Positions 49,706-62,867 of a stretch of 64,000 bases of DNA are shown here, piece after piece. How positions within the stretch are numbered: position 1 is the stretch's first letter; each line of letters starts with the position of its first letter. Made by a program: the position numbers and the translations under genes. The notes beneath the pieces are model-generated. The model saw only the letters and a list, made by a program, of their open reading frames with translations. It was not told the DNA's origin and did no database searches. This DNA is from Magicicada septendecula (Eukaryota; Arthropoda; Insecta; Hemiptera; Cicadidae), in assembly GCA_034769895.1 (NCBI GenBank), contig CM068367.1:348091611-348155610 (forward strand), given 5' to 3'.

Positions 49706-52700
49706 TGTTGCCAACATAAAATGTTGTTGGCTAATTCTATCCACTGCTACAGAACACAACATACATAATACACTTGAAATAATTACAGGACAGCTAGTAA
49801 CACTTATTTATTTGGTTTTATAGCTTATTAATTTTCAATAATGTTTGTACAAATGAGATAATATAATAGTTTTTAGCTTTGGCAATAAATTAATTGTTCA
49901 CTCAGCAGAAAGCAGGGTTGGCATTACAAGTTAATCAGACGCCATGATGGGCGACGTTTTCTTATTTATACAAAATAAAATTGCCAATGAATTCTTTTAA
50001 GTACAACGAAAAAGTTTAGAACAAGATATTTAAATAAAGTACATCACCTTACAATTGTGGTAATTAATTATGAAAAAGGTTTACATTGAATTCAACTCTG
50101 TGGTGTTAAAAGTGTGTGCCAGTGTTATTCGTCTAATACATAGGTTATAATTCAGTTAGTTGGCATTCATAAATAGGTTTTATTAATTAATCTTTGAAAG
50201 AAATAATATCGTCAGTTATAGTGAGAGTTCAAAGTGTAGTGAGAAAATTTAAACAGCATTTTATTTCAGACATTCGGTTAACTCAGCAATACTTATCAAT
50301 CAGTTGATTTGAGGTGTAGTGTCATACAGTTGAAATAGGTTGGGTTCATCGATAGGGTCTTCAATCTTCAATCATCTTTGGATTCAGGTACGCCTTGCGT
50401 CTTTTTCGTATTAGTTGATCGAATTTAATTAAATTGGAGTTAATTAAGCTGGTCTGTTGCCTGGGTTGAATGTATTAGTTCCTCATCAGGTAGTTTGGTT
50501 CTTCACTTCAAGAAATCTGGATACTTTGACTGTTTTTAAATAAAAATTTGGGTTCTTTAAGGCTTGGCGTCTCTTCCTCGTGAGCGTCACTATAGGATTA
50601 ACCGTTTCTAACGGAATATTCATACCTAACGTTCAGTTGTCATGGTAACTGATTGATTCTGATTGGCTATGCATGACTTAAGACCATTGTTAGAATATTT
50701 GAATTTTTATTCAAAATGATTAAATATCTTCTGATTGCTATTATTCTTTGGTCTTCTTATTTAAGTATGAGATATTATCACCACTGTTCGTATTATCTTT
50801 CAAAGGTCATTTTGACATCCCACAAAGCTGGGTTTGCTGATTTATTAGTGTTTGAACAATCATGTTGATATTATTTAATTACATTTCTTTCTTATTTTAT
50901 GTCCTTAATTTAACATTTATCTCTTAATGTGATCCACTAATTATCATTGACTAGTTACTTGCCTTTGATTTGCTAATATTATAGTTAATTTCTTACAATT
51001 TGTTGTTAATGGTTTCTTACAGTTAGGCATTTCATAGGCCTAGGTAGTAATTGGCTATTTTTCTTAATTTATACAGATTACATATTATTTTACCCTTGTA
51101 CATGTTTTGTTTTGTGTTACACATGATTTGTTTACTTGTTGAATGGTTTTGTGTCTGTTTTATAATAATTGTATGTTTTTCATTAGTTTACTTATTATGG
51201 TTTGTCTATTGTTTTCTAACTGCCTTTTCAGTATTATTAGATTTGTATTAATTTATCTTTTTTCTTATTTATATTGCCATTGCTTACAATTTAACATAAC
51301 ATTTAGGTTTATGGCCTGTATAACTCTTCATCCATTTTCCTATACTTAAACTTAATCAAACAATTCTTTAACTGTTATTATACTACTCTCGTTTACATTT
51401 GTTACTTCTTATTTATTTCTTGGTGATAAACATCATCACACCATTTAACTTTACTTAACTAACTCTCCCTTAAAACCTAGGATGTTTATTGAATTTGTCT
51501 TTACATTCTTTATCATATTATTTCTAAAATAAACTTTACCTTCTATCCATGGTAACACAAACATTTTGACTCTCCATGGGATTCCTTCCCTGAATACCAT
51601 AGTATTCCTTATCTATAATTAATCTTACTACTAATAATAACATAAGTCTTATTTAATAACACATCTCACCAATAAATCTTTAGTGTTTGTCACTGATTAT
51701 TAGGTGTTCATACCTATCAATAGGGGTTCTATTTAATTTTGGGGGTTTTACACTATTACTTTGCACTTTTTATGTTTTATTTAAGTGTTACTAGTGGGTA
51801 TTACCTAACATCAAATTCTCTTTCTCACATACTAATGTTCACTATCTCTCCATCTCTCTATCTCTCACTTTATAATGGTTAATTATACTGTTAACAAGTT
51901 CATGTCATATTAGAGTGATTTATCATAGTTACCCTCTATTTATTTGGTTAGTGTACTTTGTTTATCTTTAAGTTATTGAATTTTAACACTTATCATTTAC
52001 ATTGCTTATTTGGTTGATACTAATAATTAGTATTACATTTATCATTCATTGGTTTCTTTTTCACTACTTTATTTGAGTGTAACATTTCTCCTTTTCCTGT
52101 TCTATATTCTTTGTTTGTGTCCTTTCATTTCTTTTTCATTTCATTTCATTAATATTTTGGTTTTCACCTTCTCATTTGGTTTCATTTTATTCGGTCAATC
52201 ACTGGTGTTGAGGTTGTTTCTACTTATTCACTTATTTTGTTTGTTTTGATATATCCTTTCACTGGTATTGGGGCTGGTTCTACTTATTCACTTTATTTTA
52301 TTGGTCTTATATATCCTTTCACTGGTATTGGTTGGTTCTACTTTCTCACTTACCATATCTATTGGGTTATTTTGGTTAAATCGCATTGTACTATTGTTTT
52401 CAACGTTTGCTTCGTTGCTTGCTACATTTCTCTTATCAGAGGTTACTTTTACTGTTACTTTCATTTGTTTGATCGCATAATTATGTTAATTACCCGTTCC
52501 TTTATCTCTCTCTCATCCCTTTTTATTCATAGTGTTAATCATTTAGTGCATTATTCTTATCATGTTGCTTCATTAATGCATGTTGAAGATATGTACCCTT
52601 ACAATATCCATTTTTATATTCTTGAATGTCAATATGTCTGCCTATCTATCGAAAGATATACTAATTAATTACAGTTATAAATGAAGATAGTTTAGGACTG

Positions 52701-52860
52701 TTGTTTTAAAATTTGAAGTAGTAAACTTTTTCTACTAGTGATACACTGAAATAAAGTTTGAAATGGTTAAGAGAAGTTAGGATTTTCCAATATCAAGAAA
52801 GTATCATTAATTGCAACAAAAACAATAGTTTATCATTAGAATAGGGGCATCACAAGGCCT
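49706..52860 (+). other. Long T-rich, strand-asymmetric tract
   Basis: From roughly 50,870 to 52,680 the plus strand is dominated by T, with A-rich complement, over nearly 2 kb. A run of frames rich in F, L and Y results, and these are composition artefacts. The tract begins with TGTTGCCAACA after a purine-rich stretch, has an AATAAA at about 52,752 and a possible end at GGGGCATCACA (52,855). It could be one very large LTR, or a pyrimidine-biased intron or spacer. Nothing recognisable is encoded. Confidence 0.3.
52199..52345. repeat. ~60-bp tandem repeat, 2.5 copies
   Basis: The block CACTGGTRTTGRGGYTG..TTCTACTTATTCACTT..ATATATCCTTT occurs at 52,199, about 52,259 and, partly, about 52,319. 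Spacing is close to 60 bp, with a few substitutions. Confidence 0.8.
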
Positions 52861-53984
52861 CTGAATATTATTGTTCTTCTTTTATTTTGTTTTATATTAC
52901 TCATTTTTTACAGAAATCAATACTTTATAAAAATTAAAACAATTTTAAATGTATTTCGCATTTATTTTCTCATGTTAAAATTAAATTGTAATACAATTTA
53001 TTTATTGTGTCGTGAAAAACAAGAATAGTGATAAATTGTTGCCGCCTATTCAGTGACAGCAAAAAAAAATATTCACATGCAGGCAATTACCACAAAGCAG
53101 ACTGTTGTGTTATTTTTTGTTTATATTCTCAAATACAAGTAATAATATCCGCGATTATTATACTTTCCAACACAAAATACCTAAGTATTATATAATAGTT
53201 ATTGACGTTATAACCAAGGCACATGTTTTCATTTTAACAAACGTAGAGAATCGGATTATATGTCGCACCACACTAGATCTGTAAAATACCATTCAAAATT
53301 TTTTGTGTATGTTCCTTTTTTAATATACTTCAAATATTTGATGATACGACTGAACTGTTTAATTAGAAGTTGTTACAATTACTGAAACTAAAATGACGTT
53401 GCCACACAAAACTTATTAAATTGTTTCCGTAATATAGTATATATTATTGGCGGTTAATGTCAGTGAACTTGGTGGAAATACTATGAACTGACGTTCCAGT
53501 TACAGGCAACAGTTATGACAGATTATAGGCACGTACTGCTGCACTGCGGTCTCTGCCAGACATATTTTTCGTAATCACACTTTAGATCTCCGTATCTGTA
53601 ATGTTTACTCACTCGTACTTGGTTTTTATTAAAATATTATAGTGTTGCAAATAAATAATAGATTATTCATTTTGTATACCAAATATCGATAAAGATTAAT
53701 AGGCCTACTTTACTACAAATATTTCCACAATGCATTCAAAGGCGTATTTCATAATAAACAATTAACCTAACTTTAAATTATTCTATAAATCAGTAATAGA
53801 ATTTTTAAAGACAATTAAAAGTTCTAATGATACCACAATGTCACGCTATATATTTTTAGGAAGTAATCATTATCGGACTTGCACTTAATCCATACTTTAC
53901 AGTATGGCAGGGGACAGACTGGGAATTTGTGTCTTGATTAAATATTTTTTGAACGGTTTAAATGTAATCGATATAAGAAGAAGC
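52861..53984. other. Unassigned AT-rich DNA
   Basis: No open frame above 60 codons and no recognised repeat. Contains a CAGTTACAGGCAACAG segment at about 53,498 of unknown significance. Confidence 0.55.
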
Positions 53985-54560
53985 TCGATTGACCGCTGTG
54001 GGTCGGGACTATTCTCCTTCGAATAGAACGGTGAAGTGCTGGATTCCTGAATTTATAATGATATGGGGAAGCAGAACCGATGAATTACGCAGTGGACGTG
54101 GCATTGAAGTGACTACGGTAGGAGTATTAAAAAAATCCACAAAAATGTTTGGCAGACCTTAAATTACAAGTGATGTGTGTAAAGTATTAGAGACTGTTGG
54201 CGTATCAAGGAAACATTTGGGAAATATGTAGCACAAACATTTGTGTATGACAAAACTATGCGCTACATGGGTGCCGCGTTTGCTCAAATCTGACAAAACA
54301 ATATTGTTAATTCAGCCGATTGTTTAGCAGTCTAGAAGCACAATTCAACCAAATTATTCGTTGATTTATAACCATTGATAAGAACTGGGTACACTATAAA
54401 TCACCTGAGTCGATAAAGCGGTAGGCTAAATAATGGACCACGAAAGGAGTGGTAAACTAACTCTAAAAAGGCAAAGGTAATTCCATATGCTGGCAAGGTT
54501 ATGGTAACTTTTATGGAGGGGGAGGGCGTACATTTTTATTGGTCTCATTAGAGACAACAT
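53985..54560 (+). pseudogene. Mariner transposase pseudogene
   Basis: Readable in shifting frames with many stops: a helix-turn-helix-side segment with SNRTVKCWIPEF, the linker RTDELRSGRGIEVTT, then KVLETVGVSRKHLGN, HKHLCMTKLCATWVPRLLKS and finally AGKVMVTFMEGEGVHFYW. These correspond in order to the 'DxxRSGRP', 'IxxTVGISxExVxHIL', 'CARWVPRLLTxDQK' and 'GKVMxTVFWDxxG' blocks of mariner transposases. The WVPRLL motif is diagnostic of the family. The region with the first catalytic D between WVPRLL and AGKVM is heavily eroded. Terminal inverted repeats were not found. An old, dead copy. Confidence 0.75.
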
Positions 54561-54811
54561 CGCATTACATGTGAATTTTAGCAGTAGACAATCATATATA
54601 TTTATTTATCTAATCCGATACTAAACACAAAAAATTGTTTTTGAATATAGTCTTGGAGACTTGTATCTAGAGAAATTCTCTAGATATAGTTATCAAACAA
54701 ACAATTTTTCTGTCCATTAGGTATTTTACATTAGATTACATTAGATGTATCTACGTCCTCCTCTCTCTTATAAACTCAAGCATCTTACCTCTAAAAGGTG
54801 GGAGCGCGCGC

Positions 54812-54848
<37 letters not shown>

Positions 54849-55182
54849 CCAGGACAGACAGAACTCTTTACTACTACAATTAAAAAGGTGCCATTCTTAT
54901 GAGAAAATCTGTATACAGTTTTTGCTTATTAGAAACGTATTAAATCTCGACTCGATGTTTAAACTATATATCATGGCACAATAATTTTGCCGCGTGAATT
55001 CACTGACTGCACATTGGAAGTCGCCAATCTCATTCTCTTTCCGGAGACAAAGAAATGTTCAGGAAAAGTTTTTGGTAAGGATATTTTGCTGTTGTTCTTG
55101 AAATAAATTAAAGAAAATTAATTTATAATTTGAATTTATTTACTTATGATATCAGTTAATTGGATTATTTTGGATTGATGCA
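54561..55182. other. Unassigned DNA with (GA)n
   Basis: A (GA)n tract lies at 54,814-54,847 after GCGCGCGCG. The 79-aa frame across it is composition-driven. Nothing else is recognised. Confidence 0.55.
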
Positions 55183-55711
55183 TACATGTGGTGTGACGTG
55201 TTGCGTACATAAAGCCTAATGTAATTTAGTGTCCTATTGTTATAAGTATCATTATTCAATTTAAAGCACTAGAACAGTGAAATGATATAACAAAAACACT
55301 ATAAACATTATGATTATTAATTTTATTTTATCATTGTAATTTTTTTATTAGTTGTTCAGATTTGATTAAGTTGTTTTTTGTATAATCCAAAGAACCCATG
55401 ACCAAACACACATACACAACATCACATTACTGAAACCGATTTATAATTATTATATTTTCTATCATATGTATGACTTTTACTGTACATCGACTTTAAATTT
55501 TTATTAACCCTGAGAAAGAGTTTTTATGTTATCGAACCTAAAGGAGCTACTAACTGAAGAGAAGGGCATTGCATGTTAATAAATGTCAATATATGTTAAA
55601 AAGAAAAAGAATAATAAAATTTATTGAAATAAGACAAGACTGAGTACGAGTACATGTGGTGTGACGTGTTGCGTACATAAAGCCTAATGTAATTTAGTGT
55701 CCTATTGTTAT
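55183..55711. mobile_element. 0.41-kb insertion with 61-bp target duplication
   Basis: The repeat body (55,244-55,650) is flanked by an exact 61-bp direct repeat (55,183-55,243 and 55,651-55,711, starting TACATGTGGTGTGACGTG). A second copy of the body without this flank is at 61,098-61,501, with a few percent difference. The second copy lacking the flanks shows that the 61 bp are target DNA. The body ends AATAAGACAAGACTGAGTACGAG and contains CCTGAGAAAGAG..TTATCGAACC. A retroposed fragment is likely, family unknown. Confidence 0.8.
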
Positions 55712-57520
55712 GTAAATTATATAATGTAAATTATTGTCTTCGTAAACTGCAAACCACACTGTGTCAGTTTTGATTAATGTTGTCAATACAGTGACTCTTG
55801 GCGAGCAGAGATCATGCAAAGAAACGTTGGCTCTCCTGAAAGGTGTAATCAATCAACATTTGCAATTACTATTGTTTGTTATTTTCATTATACGGAGAAT
55901 GTCGTGTAGGGTTATACTTGGTAGTAGTTGTAGAATAAATGTTGTGGCTTCTGTCTACTGGTAATTATTGTTCAACGTTGTTTTCGTCTTACTGCAACGA
56001 AATGCCCTGCTGCGTAGTGGACACTACTACTGTACTATTTTTTCGTATCCTTTAAATGTGAACGACGTTTATTATTTTGTTATGTTTTATACATCTCTTA
56101 AGGGAATATGCCCTTAAGTGGTTGGAGGTAAGTTATCTCATTCGAATATTTCATTTTATATTAACATAAGTGAAGGGTGAAAGATGGATCTTGAATTACT
56201 CTAACACTTTTAGATAATGTTATACGTATAATTATTATATCAAATTCAACTTACAATAACATTTATTACATTATTAATTCCTGGATATTACCAAAATTCC
56301 AGAAATAACAAAATTTTCAGTATACATTATAAGTTGTATTTTCCTACATGTACGTCTGTACTGACGACTGTATAAGCTACTTTACAGAGGTTTTAAGTAA
56401 ACCATCAAAATTTAAAATATAATGTTTGAACATTAAGTAGAGTACTTAAAATTTCAAGCAGTGTATTTTTTTTTTTAAGAGAGAGTGTAATTCATACGCT
56501 AGGTCCATGTGTTCTTAACTGGACATTTTCACCGCACTTTAAGCGTATTATCTTAACTTTCCGTTTCGAATCACTCTCGTCAGCGAAATAAGTATTATAA
56601 CTAATTTATTTATTGTCATAAACCGTAATGACTTGTGATTTTATAGAAGAAACATGAATGAAAATTATTATAAACACATAGAACGTAAATGAAAAATATA
56701 CGTTCTTACGAGGATAGCATGGATCGTGATTTTAAAACAGTTGAATAAGTCGTTTAATACCAGAGAAATCGATAGGGAGAAGTTTCATTAACCCGCATGT
56801 AAAAATTATTATATCAGAACTTGTCTTACGTTATTCTCCTAGGCTTCACGGGTATCCGATATGAGCCACACACATGAAACAAAGACAGTCTCTAAGTTCG
56901 TAAAATATAATGTACAATTAAACACTTAACACTTGCACTGATAGGCCTACAATTCTCTAACAGTCAATAACATTTTCCAATGGTTTGTATAATAAACGAA
57001 TTCGCGAAACTGAACTAGCTACCGCCGCATAAAATATTTATATTCAAAGCCAAGGTTACCTGTAGACGAGAAGGTGACAGATACTTCTACGTTAATCGGG
57101 CAGAATCAGGTATTTGCAAGCGCGTGTCAATTTTTGATAGACTATAGCCTACTTGACTACAGCAACTAAAGTTGACTTAATAGTTGGGACTATATCAACT
57201 GACGAATTCACATACAGCACATTGTCGTAAAATTATATCTGCAGTGTACTGTGTTCACAGCGCTCCCCATATCTTAATACACATTTATGTTCATGCATAA
57301 CACGATACATTTTTGTATATTTATATACTCATTACACAAACCGATTAAATAGAAAGTTAAGTTTACGTTACATTGTATAATCTATCTACGTATTTTATTG
57401 GTTTCCAGATGATATAAATAGGTTTTTACGATTGATAGCTAATTTAATGGTCATAAAGTGCAAACATTAACAATATTAGATGTCATTTTTGTTGTTAAAT
57501 TTCAAATGTTTATTTCCTAG
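55712..57520. other. Unassigned DNA
   Basis: A perfect hairpin CTTAAGGG AATATG CCCTTAAG is at 56,097-56,118. The 67-aa frame at 55,761 is unrecognised. No other feature. Confidence 0.5.
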
Positions 57521-57697
57521 AAAGCCACTCGGTACGGAAATATGAAGGGAAAAGTTAATCACATCAACCAAGCAAGACGTACTGCAAGACTTTTGATGCA
57601 AAAGTTTAAGAAACGTTTCAAGCGTCGAGCTAATAATTGTAACCTACCGATTTATAGTTTGGTGTCTTTCTCTTTAATAAAATATATTTTGGAATAG
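57521..57697 (+). CDS. Candidate terminal exon, basic 58-aa tail, unknown
   Basis: A pyrimidine-rich acceptor (TTTATTTCCTAG ending 57,520) opens directly into a frame of 58 codons: KATRYGNMKGKVNHINQ, then ARRTARLLMQKFKKRFKRR, a hydrophobic end, and a stop at 57,695-57,697. AATAAA overlaps the coding end at 57,676-57,681. The strongly basic amphipathic stretch is unlike the composition-driven frames nearby, and the acceptor, stop and poly(A) signal are in the expected order. I do not recognise the protein, see no upstream partner exon, and chance is quite possible. Confidence 0.2.
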   Translation, partial: KATRYGNMKGKVNHINQARRTARLLMQKFKKRFKRRANNCNLPIYSLVSFSLIKYILE

Positions 57698-59058
57698 ACT
57701 TTTACAACATTCAATTCTTGTAATTTAATTACCGATAAGTAAACTGATTAAACGTTAGTTTATTAAATTAGGACGTACGTAAGTAGGAAGGTAAACGTGC
57801 ACACGTGTTGGTGGGTGCTTAAGTGAAAGAGACAGTCAGTGCGATTACCAAGTCAAATGTCATTAATACCACTTTAATCAAAGTAACCGTACCCGAATAC
57901 TAATCCACTGTTTCGCAATGTTTGTTCGGCTGAGTGCAAGGCGTACTCAGTCCGCAGACTGAGTACCTAAATTATCCCCACAGCCTACTAAAATTTAAAT
58001 TTTTTACAAATCACTGAATGCGAGTAATTCACTTTCGCTTTTCAAAGGATTAAGAATAAAAATGAAATAGTAAACGTTCTTTCACGTGGATTGGTAGTGC
58101 ACTGCTGTTGCTCCAGTTCGAACGCAAAAGATTTTACAAAACAGACCAAGTATAAAATTTGAATTTTATTGTATTCAGCTTACGTTATTACTATCAACTG
58201 CATTTCATTAAATAAATTTGAGAAATTAATACTTTGCAGATATTAATACTTTAACAAATTTGGTAATAGCTAGGTTGAATTACTTGATGGAGTTTGATAT
58301 CATGTAGTATCATGTAAGAAAAAGAAGAGTAAGATTTTACATAGTCATAGTAAGCGTATATAATCATATCACATTTAAAGCTAGGTTATAGTTCTGTTTT
58401 AATATCATCCTGTTTCATTAAAAAGTCTATTGTAATTTTACACTAAAAGTTATTATTCTCTGTAGAAATGTATATTTAGTTAAAATGTTTCAAGAGCTTT
58501 CAGGTATTTGAAATGGAGAACAGCTTTGAAAATGAACAGTATTTCATAAATACTGTGCGACTGACGCTATCGCACAAGGCTCCATGCTCACTCAGTGAGA
58601 AGAAAGGAGAAATGAAAGAAAATTAATAAGGGAAAGTGAAGGCACGAATTGGTTATTTGAGTTCTTCTAATTTTGTTTTCTTACATTTCTTCCTTTTAAA
58701 TTCTTCTTTGTCCTTTTAATTTCTTTTTCAGAATGTATACTTTTACAAAAATATTGGCAGCAAAATGCACAGTGTAGCTAGCAATACCATATATTTCAAC
58801 GCAGACGCATTCAGATTACAAGAGGCAGACAGAAATAACAAGAGATACTCATGTAATTAGCCCAAGCGGCAATGATAAGCGTGAAACAAGTTATTTTATT
58901 TCAGTCGGTATGTACTGTAAGTAGAAAAATTATTCCTGGATTTTGTTGTCCATGACATGTCCGTTGATTAACTATTTATAATTATATAACTACTGAATCG
59001 GATAACTAATTTTTAATTTAGCTTTGGATGACTAAATATAGCTTCAAACAGAGATATA
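57698..59058. other. Unassigned AT-rich DNA
   Basis: No open frame above 60 codons and no recognised repeat. Confidence 0.5.
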
Positions 59059-59399
<341 letters not shown>

Positions 59400-59515
59400 C
59401 ATCGATCTTTCGAACGACGGCGCCGTTACCAAGAACAAGACAGACAGCGCTCATAGCGGCAGCCTTTAATGAAGCTTGTAATAAGCGAAAACTAGTTCAG
59501 GCTACAAGGTAAGTT
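59400..59515 (+). mobile_element. Penelope-like terminal-repeat remnant with decayed hammerhead-like motif
   Basis: Aligns with 38,030-38,115: GACAGCGCT, ATAGCGGCAGCCT, GAAGCTT and CGAAAACTAGTTCAGGC. The motif at 59,465-59,491 has a decayed core (TTAATGA for CTGATGA), then A, stem GCTT, loop GTAAT, AAGC, GAAAA. Relative to the 38-kb copy (GCTC with GAGT) both stem strands differ, yet pairing is kept here. Confidence 0.5.
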
Positions 59516-61097
59516 CTACATTTTTCAAATAACAAATTAGTGATCCGAGTCAGTAGTTATATAATTAGAATTAGAAAAATGATCGATACTTGATTACGTT
59601 ACTCACAACACAGTTGATAGTTTTATCAGCATCGCTAATACAGACATATATTAATGAATTAAAAAAAGATATGGAAAGGACCAATGTCCTGTCTAACAAT
59701 GACAACAGTTAACCTCAGACATAAATGAAAAGTCACAACAGAAACATTCATGTAGGCCTGCTTTGAAAACAAAATAAAGTAAGCACTGTTTAATTGAAGC
59801 AATTTGTAATAGCAGAGTTATTTACTTTGAAGAATTTAACCAGTTTCTTTCCTACAATAGATTAGATGCTAGACCAAGATATAGTACGTACATCTGTCGG
59901 TACTGCATTTGTCAGGTGCTTCGTACAGTAACCAACAGGAGTTTGTATTCGTCAATGTTTGGATTAACATTGTAACATAACAAGATTATGCCCTAGAATA
60001 AATATAATTTAATCATCAAAATTCGTTGTGAATTATGCCGAAACGCAATCTTTCTTATAAATAAAATACAAAGAAGTATAAAATCAAGTTAACAAATAAA
60101 GAAATGAAAATAAAATGTAACTATTTAAAAATAAATAATAATGTCAAGGATAAAAGGTAATAAAAAACAAAAGGGAAATATTATAATAAGTACATACAAT
60201 GGAAATAGGAAATGAAAACGTATTAATTAATTAGTATAATGACAATGGCAAGACTATCAGACGACATGACTATGACTACTACACCCAGGAAGGAAGATCG
60301 AATAATAATAAAAATGTAAATAGTTGTTAATAAATAGAAATATAGTGTATATATGTTAAAAAGTTAGGAAGTAAGTAAAAACACATTTTAAGCCTATTAA
60401 ACTATAGAGAGGTCTGCGAACCTCAAGCAGTTATTTTGTGTAATTGCACTACGAACTGTAAGTAATATTTAAAAACAATTATAATAATATTAAACAATAA
60501 TCACAAACTACCTAACATAAGAAAGTGGAAATAACGAAATAAACGGTGATTAACGTTAAAAAACAGTGTATAGTGAAAGTGCATAGGAAATAGACCTGGT
60601 TATAATATAAACAGTGAATAACACATATAATTTTTATAAAACAACTATATAGCTAATATAATAAAATTAAACAAGGTGTACAATAATTAAAATTAGTAGA
60701 ATATATCCTAGAAACTAATTATATACATCAGTGACGAGTAAAAATAAGATTCAAATGAATCATGTTAATTATAGGGTATAAAAACAAACCTGTGACCCAT
60801 AAACATTTTGTGGAGCCAAGAGCTTTACTAAGTGAATCTAGAGATTGAAAGGAATTTTATTGTTGTTGAAATTGGAAATAAGCCAGAACAGATATAATTT
60901 GAAGTTGAACATTTTCTACAAAAAAAAGTCATACAGTAAATTAATGAAGGAAAACTCCGGAAATAATGAGAAGTATAATGGCTTAATATAATACACGGAA
61001 AACTGAAGGCCAGAAGAATTCTAACAAGAAAATAATCTGTAAACTAAACTATAATTTGGTGAGATTGTTCTATTACGCTAAGACATACATTTGTTCA
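59516..61097. other. Unassigned AT-rich DNA
   Basis: Strongly A-rich on the plus strand between about 60,000 and 60,780. No frame above 60 codons and no recognised repeat. Confidence 0.55.
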
Positions 61098-61501
61098 ATC
61101 ATTATTCAATTTAAAGCACTAGAACAGTGAAATGATATAACAAAAACACTATAAACATTATGATTATTAATTTTATTTTATCATTGTAATTTTTTTATTA
61201 GTTGTTCAGATTTGATTAAGTTGTTTTTTGTATAATCCAAAGAACCCATGACCCAACACACATACACAACATCACATTACTGAAACCGATTTATAGTTAT
61301 TATATTTTCTATCATATGTATGACTTTGACTGTACATCGACTTCAATTTTTTTATTAACTCTGAGAAAGAGTTTTTATGTTATCGAACCTAAAGGAGCAA
61401 CTAACTGAAGAGAAGGGCATTGCATGTTAATAAATGTCAATATATATTAAAAAGAAAAAGAATAATAAAATTTATTGAAATAAGACAAGACTGAGTACGA
61501 G
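61098..61501. mobile_element. Second copy of the 0.41-kb repeat
   Basis: Same body as 55,244-55,650, from ATCATTATTCAATTTAAAGC to CTGAGTACGAG, with scattered substitutions. Flanks differ completely and no long direct repeat is evident, so this copy has another or no target duplication. Confidence 0.85.
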
Positions 61502-62867
61502 TTACATATAAAATTGGCACCAACAACTTGGAGCTACAGGATATAATTACATTGAAGGGTAAGATTTATATTATAGTATACTAGAAAATATATCACCTTA
61601 CAACATTCATCGCAAACTAACGTCCAGAATGACTTATTAGTACTTTATTCATATCGTGTCAATGTGTTTGTAAGAAAGTTTAGTGTTTATAAATTGTGTG
61701 TTGTTTATATGAATACTTTGTGTTGTTATAGTGCGTGTGTAGGCCTATATTAGCAATTCATAAAGATTAAGACATGTTACGTAAATGCAAAATTTAATTA
61801 AAAAGTAAATAAATAAATAGGCACTAAAAATAAAATGTGAAGCTGTGGGAAGCTTATGATTTCGAGTCTTTTGTTCAACGTACTTTGTGATAAACAATAT
61901 TCAATTAGAAAACACTATAATCCTAAAGTAATTTGGTAAATTTACATTTAAATTGATTGGGAAAATTCTTTAAGGACTTGAAGACACCGTTACTTGAAGT
62001 GAGCAGTAGCTTTTGGGGAGGGTTGTTTAATTTTATGAGTCAGGTAATGAGGATTTATAGGAATACCACGGTTAGTTTTGCACCCAGACCCCGTGGCTGC
62101 TAAATGGGCGGCTCTGCCACGTTGATACGCTTATGGACGTAGGTAGGACGTTATTATAACTAAATAAAGTCATGGGTAAATGCATCGAATAAATTAATAA
62201 ATAGTAAATAAATCGTACAATTGTCTTAGTCACATCGAAACTATTTTTTTTGGGTTTGTATCAATTTCCGTAAAGAAATGTAGACACATACAGAATGAGA
62301 AATGTAAATAACATGTGTTATCTATCTCTCATCTCTCAGTTTACCGATACCGCAATTCCAGGAGACACAGACAGCATGAAGATGAAATGCCATTTAATTC
62401 AACACAGTCTACTAAAAACTTTAGCACATACTTCATTTTTGACGATCAAAACCTCAGAGGATGACCACAAACTTCATGGATGCCATGACTGGGAACACTA
62501 ACACTCATAAAGCTACGCAGACGGTAAAAATTCAGTATAGTTCAAAACAAACTGCATAATAGCTCTTTAAGACTCACGTATGTTTTTAATAAGTTACAAT
62601 GTTTTGTCAGACCGCTGTTTCTTTTATTGAATCAAGAGATTTTTCTTAAAAACTATCATTTTTTGGTGCAAATGTAGCCCTAAATTATATTCAACTCTCA
62701 TGGAAACGAGCTGCAAAAGCTTTTGTACCTTAACCGACACTAGGCTCTTTTCATATTGGTTGGAACAGTTTTTTAACATAATGTGTTTGTATTGTTTATC
62801 CTCTCTTCTTTCCTCCCTTTTATGCTATTTTTCTCATTTGCCTGTCTGTCTGTCCTACCTACTCAAG
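61502..62867. other. Unassigned DNA upstream of the Jockey-type LINE
   Basis: No gene recognised. The 68-aa frame at 62,295 and the pyrimidine-rich part from 62,770 to 62,867 may include the degenerate 5' part of the LINE, but I cannot show it. Confidence 0.45.

Noticed and set aside
52237..52668. 143-aa frame with a repeated YPFTGIG peptide
   Set aside because: The repeated peptide is a direct product of the 60-bp tandem repeat, and overlapping frames are similarly open because of T-richness.
55500..55535. Additional hammerhead-like motif (CCTGAGAAAGAG..TTATCGAACC)
   Set aside because: No CTGANGA core and no paired stem next to the GAA; resemblance is superficial.
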